In this document: positions 14,827 to 21,221 of the stretch, piece after piece
Layout: the number at the start of each line of letters is the position of its first letter
Numbering within the stretch: position 1 is the first letter of the stretch
Assembly: GCA_900772695.1 (NCBI GenBank)
Contig: CAAGRO010000023.1
Location: 1-24,609 of the forward strand
Direction: 5' to 3'
DNA length: 24,609 nucleotides
Source: an uncultured Oribacterium sp.
GTDB lineage: Bacteria > Bacillota > Clostridia > Lachnospirales > Lachnospiraceae
Program-made: the position numbers and the translations under genes
The notes under the pieces: generated by a model
Told to the model about the DNA's origin: nothing
The model's database searches: none
The model's input: the letters and a program-made list of their open reading frames with translations, nothing else

Positions 14827-16761
14827 ATGTCAGTAGTAGAAGAGAGATATGATGTGATCGTCGTCGGGGCGGGCCATGCCGGATGTGAGGCAGGACTCGC
14901 GACGGCACGTCTCGGACTGGAGACCGTGGTATTTACAGTGAGCGCCGACAGCATCGCGTTCATGCCATGTAATCCGCATATCGGCGGCAGTTCGAAGGGC
15001 CATCTCGTGCGTGAGCTGGATGCGCTCGGCGGTGAGATGGGAAAGGTCATCGATCAGACCTTTCTGCAGTCGAAGATGCTGAATAAGTCGAAGGGCCCGG
15101 CGGTGCACAGTCTGCGTGCACAGGCGGATAAAAAAGCCTATACCGATGAGATGCGGAAGCGCCTCGAGAACCAGCCGCATCTTCTGATCCGTCAGGCGGA
15201 GGTCGCGGAACTGATCACGGAGGATGTGTGCGACGCGAACAGTGAGTCTACGTCTGCCCATAAGAAGGTGACGGGCATACGGACGACCTCCGGTGCCATC
15301 TACCATGCCGAGGCCGTCATCCTCTGTACCGGAACTTATCTCAACTCCCGCTGTCTGACTGGTGACCTCATCGAGCATACCGGTCCGAACGGCTTCAGGG
15401 CAGCGACGAAGCTGACGGATTCCCTGAAGGTAAACGGGATACGGATGCTTCGCTTCAAGACGGGAACCCCGGCGCGTGTCGACAAGCGTACACTGGACTT
15501 CTCCCAGTTTGAGGTGCAGAAGGGCGATGTACCGGTGATTCCGTTCTCCTACTCGACGCCATTTTCCGAGGTGCAGCGACCGCAGGTCGACTGCTGGCTC
15601 GTGTATACAAATGAAAAGACACATGAGATCATCCGTGAGAATATCGAGCGTTCCCCGATGTATAACGGCTCGATCCAGGGCGTGGGACCGCGCTACTGTC
15701 CATCCATCGAGGATAAGGTCATGAAGTTCCCGGATAAGAACCGGCATCAGATTTTCATCGAGCCGGAGGGACGGTATACGAACGAGATGTACCTGAGTGG
15801 TATGTCGAGCTCGATGCCGGAGGATGTACAGTATAAGATGTACCACTCTATGAAGGGCTTCGAGCATGTACATATCGTCCGAAATGCCTACGCCATCGAG
15901 TATGACTGCATCGATGCGACCCAGCTTCGCTCAAATCTCGAATTCATGAACATCGACGGACTCTTCGCCGGGGGACAGTTTAACGGTTCCTCCGGCTATG
16001 AGGAGGCGGCGGTGCAGGGATTTATGGCCGGTGTCAATGCTGCCATGCGCATCCTTCATCGTGATCCGGTCGTACTCGATCGTTCGGAAGCCTACATCGG
16101 CGTACTGATCGATGATCTCGTCACGAAGGAGAGTACAGAGCCGTATCGTATGATGACGAGCCGTGCAGAGTATCGTCTTCTCCTGCGACAGGACAATGCT
16201 GACCTTCGTCTTCGAAAAATCGGCCATGCCATCGGACTCGTATCCGATGCAGAGTACGAGAAGACGCTCGAGAAGCGCAGAATGATCGATGTCGAGGAGG
16301 AACGCCTTCGGAAGACCTTCATCGGAAACAGTGATGAGGTAAATCATTTCATGGAGGCGCATGGATCGACGACACTCAGTTCCGGTGTTTCCCTCGCAGA
16401 GCTCATCAAGCGACCTGAGCTCGACTATGAGAGCCTGGAACCACTGGATCCGAAACGACCGGAGCTTCCGTATGGCGTACGGGAAGAGGTCGGCATCGAG
16501 ATCAAGTACGAGGGCTACATCCGGCGGCAGGAGCAGCAGGTCGAGGGATTCCGTCGCATGGAGAATAAGCGCATCCCGAAGGACATACACTATGAGGAGG
16601 TCGGAAATCTCCGCATCGAGGCGAGACAGAAGCTCGAGCGCATCCGTCCGGAGAACATCGGTATGGCCAGCCGTATCAGTGGTGTCAACCCGGCAGATAT
16701 TTCAGTACTGCTGATCTATCTGGAAACGTACCACGCATCGAAGAAGGGCGCAAATACGTAA
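14827..16761 (+). CDS. mnmG: tRNA uridine-5-carboxymethylaminomethyl modification enzyme MnmG (GidA)
   Basis: MnmG is the FAD- and NADH-dependent partner of MnmE in U34 modification. The FAD-binding Rossmann motif is VIVVGAGHAGCEA (10-22). The family block MPCNPHIGGSSKGHLV follows, and the conserved cysteine segment GPRYCPSIEDKV lies mid-protein. The C-terminal helical domain that contacts MnmE and tRNA is complete, with the typical GMASRISGVNPADISVLLIYL near the end. The length of 644 residues is normal. The ATG is preceded by GATAGGAGA. The 108-bp gap to rsmG has no clear promoter or terminator, so the two are likely cotranscribed. Confidence 0.97.
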   Translation: MSVVEERYDVIVVGAGHAGCEAGLATARLGLETVVFTVSADSIAFMPCNPHIGGSSKGHLVRELDALGGEMGKVIDQTFLQSKMLNKSKGPAVHSLRAQADKKAYTDEMRKRLENQPHLLIRQAEVAELITEDVCDANSESTSAHKKVTGIRTTSGAIYHAEAVILCTGTYLNSRCLTGDLIEHTGPNGFRAATKLTDSLKVNGIRMLRFKTGTPARVDKRTLDFSQFEVQKGDVPVIPFSYSTPFSEVQRPQVDCWLVYTNEKTHEIIRENIERSPMYNGSIQGVGPRYCPSIEDKVMKFPDKNRHQIFIEPEGRYTNEMYLSGMSSSMPEDVQYKMYHSMKGFEHVHIVRNAYAIEYDCIDATQLRSNLEFMNIDGLFAGGQFNGSSGYEEAAVQGFMAGVNAAMRILHRDPVVLDRSEAYIGVLIDDLVTKESTEPYRMMTSRAEYRLLLRQDNADLRLRKIGHAIGLVSDAEYEKTLEKRRMIDVEEERLRKTFIGNSDEVNHFMEAHGSTTLSSGVSLAELIKRPELDYESLEPLDPKRPELPYGVREEVGIEIKYEGYIRRQEQQVEGFRRMENKRIPKDIHYEEVGNLRIEARQKLERIRPENIGMASRISGVNPADISVLLIYLETYHASKKGANT

Positions 16762-16869
16762 AAGAGATCCTATCGCCGAAGAATGATCCATCCTCTTTCC
16801 TGAAAGAAACAGGTGGTAAAAAGGATCGATCAGAAAACAGATAAAAGAATAGAAAATACAGGGAGCAGT

Positions 16870-17616
16870 ATGACCGATACATTTTATAATCGACTGAAGG
16901 AGCAGGCGGAAGCACTGGGCATCCAGCTGAGCGACACACAGATCGAACAGTTATTTACTTATTATGAGATGCTGGTGGAAACCAATAAGGTGATGAACCT
17001 GACGGCGATCACGGAGGAGTCCGAGGTCGTGACGAAGCACTTCATCGATTCCATGGCCATCGTAAAGGCGATCGTGAAAAACGAGAATGTTTCACGTGAA
17101 ACATTGAGCGGAAAGACACTGATTGATGTCGGAACCGGTGCGGGTTTCCCAGGGCTGGTGCTGAAAATCGTATTTCCGGAGCTGAAGGTCACACTGAGTG
17201 ATTCACTGCAGAAGCGTCTTCGTTTCCTCGAGGATGTGATCGCGAAGCTCGGACTTCAGGAGGTCGAGACCATCCATGGAAGAGCCGAAGACCTCGGGCA
17301 TCAGAAGAATCTTCGCGAAAGCTTCGATTTCTCGACCTCACGGGCGGTGGCAAATATGTCAACATTGAGCGAATATGATCTGCCGTTTGTGAAGAAGGAC
17401 GGCTGCTTCATCGCATACAAGTCGGGCGAGGTCGGTGAGGAACTGACGGCGGCGGAGAGTGCGATCCGAAAGCTCGGTGGTAAGCTGGAGCAGGAGGTAG
17501 AGTACATGCTTCCAGAGTCGGATATCCGTCGATCGCTGATCACGATCCGAAAGGCCAAGGAAACACCGAAGACCTACCCGCGAAAGGCCGGCACACCGGC
17601 GAAGGATCCGCTATGA
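16870..17616 (+). CDS. rsmG: 16S rRNA (guanine-527-N7) methyltransferase RsmG (GidB)
   Basis: RsmG methylates G527 of 16S rRNA using S-adenosylmethionine; its loss gives low-level streptomycin resistance in several bacteria. The 248-residue protein has the usual N-terminal helices (YYEMLVETNKVMNLTAI), the cofactor motif DVGTGAGFPGLVL (86-98) and TSRAVANM. The ATG at 16870 is preceded by GGGAG. An in-frame GTG at 16813 has no ribosome binding site and adds residues foreign to the family. The codons for NVSRET (73-78) form a perfect parS site. The stop overlaps the start of the next gene (ATGA), so translation is coupled to a transporter. Confidence 0.96.
   Translation: MTDTFYNRLKEQAEALGIQLSDTQIEQLFTYYEMLVETNKVMNLTAITEESEVVTKHFIDSMAIVKAIVKNENVSRETLSGKTLIDVGTGAGFPGLVLKIVFPELKVTLSDSLQKRLRFLEDVIAKLGLQEVETIHGRAEDLGHQKNLRESFDFSTSRAVANMSTLSEYDLPFVKKDGCFIAYKSGEVGEELTAAESAIRKLGGKLEQEVEYMLPESDIRRSLITIRKAKETPKTYPRKAGTPAKDPL
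17088..17103. promoter_or_regulatory. parS site inside rsmG
   Basis: TGTTTCACGTGAAACA matches the B. subtilis parS palindrome at all 16 positions. It lies within the rsmG reading frame and encodes part of NVSRET. It lies 1.6 kb ahead of parA and about 7.7 kb from the DnaA-box cluster. Confidence 0.96.
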
Positions 17617-18503
17617 AGAAAAATCGGATTGCATTGATTTCAAATTTGCTGCTCCTGCTGACGGCGATCATCTGGGGCTTCGCGTTCGTCGCGCAGAGCG
17701 TCGGCATGAATTATGTCGGGCCGTGGACATTCGTGTTTTCGCGCTTCATCATCGCGGCGATTCTGCTCCTGCCGCTGACGGCATTTTCGGAGAAGAACTA
17801 TCGAGCATCGCTGCCGGCAGCAGTGGAAGAGAAGCACTATAAAACGGAAGCACTGCGCGGTGGGGCCGTCTGCGGACTCTGCCTGGGGGCAGCGAGTATC
17901 ACGCAGCAGATCGGTATGCAGACAACCTCCGCAGGAAAGGCCGGATTTATCACCGCCTGTTATGTCGTCATCGTGCCGGTGCTCGGCATATTCATAGGAA
18001 AGAGACCGAAGAAAACGATCTGGTTGAGTGTGGCGCTGGCGCTGATCGGTCTCTACCTCATCAGTATGCATGGCGGCATGACGATCGAGCAGGGCGATGC
18101 GATGGTGAGTCTCTGTGCACTGCTGTTCTCGTTTCAGATCATTTCCGTCGATCATTTCTCAGAGAAGGTGAATCCGATCCGGCTGTCGAATATTCAGTTC
18201 TTCTTTGCATCACTCGTCGGACTGATCGGTATGCTTCTCTTTGAGAGGCCGGATATGAACGGCATCCTCGGTGCGATGCCGTCGATTCTGTATGCGGGTG
18301 TGCTGTCGTCGGCGGTCGGCTATACGCTGCAGGTGCTGGCGCAGAAGAATACGGATCCGACGATCGCGTCGCTGCTGATGTCGCTGGAGTCGGTGTTCTC
18401 GGTGGTTGGCGGCTTCCTGATCCTGCATCAGATGCTGTCGATGCAGGAGCTCATCGGATGTGTGATCGTGTTTGCGGCGGTGATCATCGCGCAGATCGTC
18501 TGA
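17613..18503 (+). CDS. EamA/DMT-family transporter
   Basis: This is a membrane transporter of the drug/metabolite superfamily with the two-fold EamA repeat. About ten hydrophobic segments can be counted in 296 residues. The first is LLLLLTAIIWGFAFVAQSVG and the second repeat begins around ALLFSFQIISVDHF. The family motif WG(F/S)xF is in segment one and a late SxxxxxxGxxxLxE-like stretch reads SLLMSLESVFSVVGGFLIL. The substrate cannot be told. The ATG overlaps the rsmG stop by 4 bases and has AAGGA upstream. Its transcript probably ends at the parS-centred hairpin 46 bp downstream. It stands between rsmG and parA, where many Firmicutes have noc or nothing. Confidence 0.92.
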   Translation: MKKNRIALISNLLLLLTAIIWGFAFVAQSVGMNYVGPWTFVFSRFIIAAILLLPLTAFSEKNYRASLPAAVEEKHYKTEALRGGAVCGLCLGAASITQQIGMQTTSAGKAGFITACYVVIVPVLGIFIGKRPKKTIWLSVALALIGLYLISMHGGMTIEQGDAMVSLCALLFSFQIISVDHFSEKVNPIRLSNIQFFFASLVGLIGMLLFERPDMNGILGAMPSILYAGVLSSAVGYTLQVLAQKNTDPTIASLLMSLESVFSVVGGFLILHQMLSMQELIGCVIVFAAVIIAQIV

Positions 18504-18515
18504 TCGTGCTAAAAT

Positions 18516-18544
18516 TTGACACGTATATATGTATGGGGTAAAAT
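18516..18544 (+). promoter_or_regulatory. parA promoter
   Basis: A perfect -35 TTGACA (18516-18521) is followed by a 17-bp spacer and -10 TAAAAT (18539-18544). The start point would be near 18551, within 2 bases of the 5' arm of the parS-centred hairpin. ParB bound at parS would cover the start region, so autorepression is likely. Confidence 0.8.
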
Positions 18545-18548
18545 AGCG

Positions 18549-18590
18549 ACAGTGATAGTGTTTCACGTGAAACATTATCACTGTTTTTCT
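18549..18590 (+). terminator. Intrinsic-terminator-like hairpin built around a parS site
   Basis: The arms 18549-18566 and 18567-18584 form an 18-bp near-perfect palindrome (one G-T pair) without a separate loop sequence; in RNA the centre would open as the loop. A T-rich run TTTTTCTTTT follows (18584-18593). It can end the rsmG-transporter transcript. Because the parA promoter lies immediately upstream, it may also attenuate parA-parB transcription. Confidence 0.75.
18559..18574. promoter_or_regulatory. parS site at the centre of the hairpin
   Basis: TGTTTCACGTGAAACA is perfect at all 16 positions. It sits 15 bp past the -10 of the parA promoter, so ParB bound here overlaps the initial transcribed region. 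Confidence 0.97.
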
Positions 18591-18609
18591 TTTAGATAAG
18601 GCATCTAAA

Positions 18610-18625
18610 TGTTTCACGTGAAACA
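18610..18625. promoter_or_regulatory. parS site in the parA leader
   Basis: TGTTTCACGTGAAACA is again perfect and is extended to a 22-bp palindrome by flanking AAA and TTT. Its start is 51 bp from the previous site, about five helical turns, placing both on similar faces of the DNA. It ends 37 bp ahead of the parA ATG. Confidence 0.97.
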
Positions 18626-18662
18626 TTTTCAGTTCACATTAAATCGATCATGGGAGAGTATA

Positions 18663-19439
18663 ATGGGGAAGATTATAGCGATTACGAATCAGAAGGGTGG
18701 CGTCGGGAAGACGACGACGGCAGTGAATCTGGCGGCGACGCTTGCGGAGGCCAATCAGAGGGTTCTTCTGGTGGATTTCGATCCGCAGGGGAATGCGACG
18801 AGCGGGTTTGGTGTCGAGCGTGATGAGGTCGAGCATACGATTTATGATGCGATGAGCGGCAGCTGCACGATGGATGAAACGATTCTCGTGGAGGTGACGG
18901 AGAATCTGGATCTGATTCCGGCGGATATGAACCTGGCAGCGGTCGAGGTGGAGTTTGCGGATCAGGAGGATAAAAATCAGATTCTGAAGAATCTGCTGAC
19001 GCCGTATAAGGAGCACTATCACTATATCCTGATCGACTGCCCGCCGAGTCTCGGCACGATCACGGTCAATGCACTGACGGCGGCGGATTCGGTGATCATC
19101 CCGATTCAGTGTGAATACTATGCACTGGAGGGTCTGAATCAGGTACTGAATACCATCGGACTCGTACAGGAGGGCCTGAATCCGGATCTCGATATCGAAG
19201 GTATCGTGTTCACGATGTATGATGGCCGGAACAAGCTGTCACAGCAGGTGGTGGAGTCGGTCAAGCAGAATTTCCAGGGCAATATCTATGATACGCTGAT
19301 TCCGCGAAATGTACGTCTCGCGGAGGCACCGAGTCATGGTGTGCCGATCACGGAGTATGAATCATCGTCGACGGGTGCCGAGAGCTACCGGAGACTGGCA
19401 GCAGAGCTTATGAGTAAGGGGGACGATATCTATGGCTAA
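18663..19439 (+). CDS. parA: Chromosome-partitioning ATPase ParA (Soj)
   Basis: ParA is a deviant Walker ATPase that dimerises on DNA with ATP, moves ParB-parS complexes and, as Soj, regulates DnaA. The 258-residue protein starts MGKIIAITNQ. It has the signature-lysine Walker A KGGVGKTT (11-18), Walker A' DFDPQGN (38-44) and DCPPSLG. There is no N-terminal helix-turn-helix, so it is the short chromosomal type. The ATG at 18663 has GGGAGAG just ahead. An in-frame ATG at 18609 would start inside a parS site and is not used here. The 3' end overlaps parB by 8 bases. Confidence 0.97.
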   Translation: MGKIIAITNQKGGVGKTTTAVNLAATLAEANQRVLLVDFDPQGNATSGFGVERDEVEHTIYDAMSGSCTMDETILVEVTENLDLIPADMNLAAVEVEFADQEDKNQILKNLLTPYKEHYHYILIDCPPSLGTITVNALTAADSVIIPIQCEYYALEGLNQVLNTIGLVQEGLNPDLDIEGIVFTMYDGRNKLSQQVVESVKQNFQGNIYDTLIPRNVRLAEAPSHGVPITEYESSSTGAESYRRLAAELMSKGDDIYG

Positions 19440-20697
19440 GGAGCATGGACTGGGAAAGGGCCTCGGGGCTATCTTCGGAACCAGTACAACGGTGAAATCT
19501 GATCGCCCGAAAACAGAGCATCGCTATAAGACGGTCGCGGAGAAGGCGGCGGAGAAGTCCGGGACAGTGGAGGGACTCGCGGAGCCGATGCAGGTGGCCG
19601 AAGCAGCCGATGTCGAAGCGGAAAAGGCGACGGCTACAAAAAAGAAGCGGGCCACTGCTGCGAAGAAGAAGTCAGAAGCGGAGACAGCTGCTGCAAAAAC
19701 CGGAAAAACGGCGACATCGCGTGCGGTAAATGCAGAAAATGAACGCACGGAGGATGAAACGGGAAGTGACAGTGCTCGTGTGGAAGAGAAGGATGCATCG
19801 ACTGCTGGATCGGCAGAGGGTAGCGCTGCCAGCGCTGGCATCATCAGCGCGCGAGGTACCGAAACCGTGCATGATACGGAGCAGGACGGGATGCTGCTTG
19901 TGAAGCTCAGCCGCATCCAGCCGGATCCGGATCAGCCGCGTAAAAATTTCGATGAGGAGAAGCTGAACGAGCTCGCAGAGTCTATCCGCACCTATGGGAT
20001 GATATCACCGATCGTGGTGAAGAAGAGGGGCGCACTGTATGAGATCGTCGCCGGTGAGCGTCGCTGGAGAGCTGCACGCATCGCTGGTCTCAAGGAGATC
20101 CCGGTGGTCATCAAGGAGGTCGATGAAAAGACGAGCCGAGAGCTGTCCATCATCGAGAATATCCAGCGTGATGATCTGAATGCGGTCGAAGAAGCGAGAG
20201 CATATCAGTCCCTGATCGAGGAGTATGGACTGACCCAGGAGGAGGTCGCTGCCCGTGTAGCGAAGAATCGTTCGACCATCACGAACAGTCTGCGACTGCT
20301 GAAGCTCGAGCCGGAGATCCTGACACTTCTCCAGGATGGAAAGATCACACAGGGACATGCCCGTGCACTGCTGGCGGTCGAGGATCCGGAGCTCCGGAAG
20401 AAGATCGCAGAGAAGTGTACGAAGGAAAACCTCTCCGTACGAGAGATCGAGACCCTCGTCAAGCTAGATAAGCTCTCGAAGGCGAAGAAGGAGAAGAAAT
20501 CCTCTCCAGAGGCCCAGGAGCTCCGACGTCTCAAGGTCATCTATAAGGATCTCGAGCGGAAGATGAAGACGAAGCTCGGGACGAAGGTCTCCATCGTTCC
20601 GAAAAACACAGAGCGTGGTACACTCGAAATCGAATACTATTCGCAGGATGATCTGGATCGTATCTTTATGATCCTGAACTCCAGTAGAAATGATTGA
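19432..20697 (+). CDS. parB: Chromosome-partitioning protein ParB (Spo0J) with long low-complexity insert
   Basis: ParB is a CTP-dependent DNA clamp that loads at parS, spreads and recruits SMC. Residues 1-16, MAKEHGLGKGLGAIFG, are the ParA-contacting tip. Residues 17-152 are low complexity: Ala, Lys, Glu and Thr, with KKKRATAAKKK at 70-80. The ParB/Srx fold follows, with the CTP-binding GERRWRAAR (208-216) and ENIQRDDLN (242-250). The helix-turn-helix is at about 267-292 (LTQEEVAARVAKNRSTITNS). The C-terminal dimerisation part ends at 421. Typical relatives have about 280-300 residues, so the insert explains the extra length. The ATG overlaps the parA end and has a G-rich Shine-Dalgarno. Confidence 0.97.
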   Translation: MAKEHGLGKGLGAIFGTSTTVKSDRPKTEHRYKTVAEKAAEKSGTVEGLAEPMQVAEAADVEAEKATATKKKRATAAKKKSEAETAAAKTGKTATSRAVNAENERTEDETGSDSARVEEKDASTAGSAEGSAASAGIISARGTETVHDTEQDGMLLVKLSRIQPDPDQPRKNFDEEKLNELAESIRTYGMISPIVVKKRGALYEIVAGERRWRAARIAGLKEIPVVIKEVDEKTSRELSIIENIQRDDLNAVEEARAYQSLIEEYGLTQEEVAARVAKNRSTITNSLRLLKLEPEILTLLQDGKITQGHARALLAVEDPELRKKIAEKCTKENLSVREIETLVKLDKLSKAKKEKKSSPEAQELRRLKVIYKDLERKMKTKLGTKVSIVPKNTERGTLEIEYYSQDDLDRIFMILNSSRND

Positions 20698-20714
20698 ACA
20701 GAGCGAGGAAATAT

Positions 20715-21221
20715 ATGATCGTAACAGAAACGCTTCTGCTCGGAATCGCAGCCGCAGGACTGCTGATCGGCCTGATCTCTCTGATCCTGGCTATCCGGGC
20801 AAATGCAAAATATAAGAGACTGTATCGTCAGTATGATTACTTCATGCGCGGCAAGGATGCAGAGACCCTGGAGGACTATTTCGTCGATCTCCAGCGGCAT
20901 GTGGAGGCGCTCGAAAAGGAGGACCTCAAGAACAAGGACGTCATGCGCGTACTCAATAAGAATATCCGTGCGTCCTTTCAGAAGCTCGGTATCATCCGGT
21001 ATAACGCCTTCGGCGGAATGGGCGGGAACATGTCCTTTGCCATCGCGATGCTGGACAGCACGAACAGTGGCTTCGTCATCAATTCCGTGCACTCGAGAGA
21101 GGGCTGCTTCTTATATATAAAGGATGTCGATGCCGGTACCACCGAGGTGGAGCTCGGCGCAGAAGAGCAGCTCGCGCTGGAACAGGCGCTGGGCTATAGA
21201 GAGAAAGAAAAGCAGCAGTGA
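20715..21221 (+). CDS. DUF4446 membrane protein
   Basis: This is a 168-residue protein of the uncharacterised DUF4446 family, which is often encoded behind parB in Clostridia. One N-terminal membrane helix (about 5-27) is followed by a basic stretch and a coiled-coil-like segment at about 40-75. A globular domain then has the family block FQKLGIIRYNAFGGMGGNMSFAIAMLD and SREGCFLYIK. The ATG at 20715 is chosen because CGAGG lies 6 nt ahead; an upstream in-frame TTG at 20694 touches the parB stop and has no ribosome binding site. The 3' end overlaps the next gene. No biochemical role is established. Confidence 0.88.
   Translation: MIVTETLLLGIAAAGLLIGLISLILAIRANAKYKRLYRQYDYFMRGKDAETLEDYFVDLQRHVEALEKEDLKNKDVMRVLNKNIRASFQKLGIIRYNAFGGMGGNMSFAIAMLDSTNSGFVINSVHSREGCFLYIKDVDAGTTEVELGAEEQLALEQALGYREKEKQQ

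Noticed and set aside
16813..16869. Earlier rsmG start (GTG at 16813)
   Set aside because: There is no Shine-Dalgarno and the extra 19 residues do not resemble the family. The ATG at 16870 has GGGAG ahead.
18609..18662. Earlier parA start at 18609
   Set aside because: That ATG lies inside a perfect parS site. It has no ribosome binding site and adds residues foreign to ParA ahead of MGKIIAITNQKGG.
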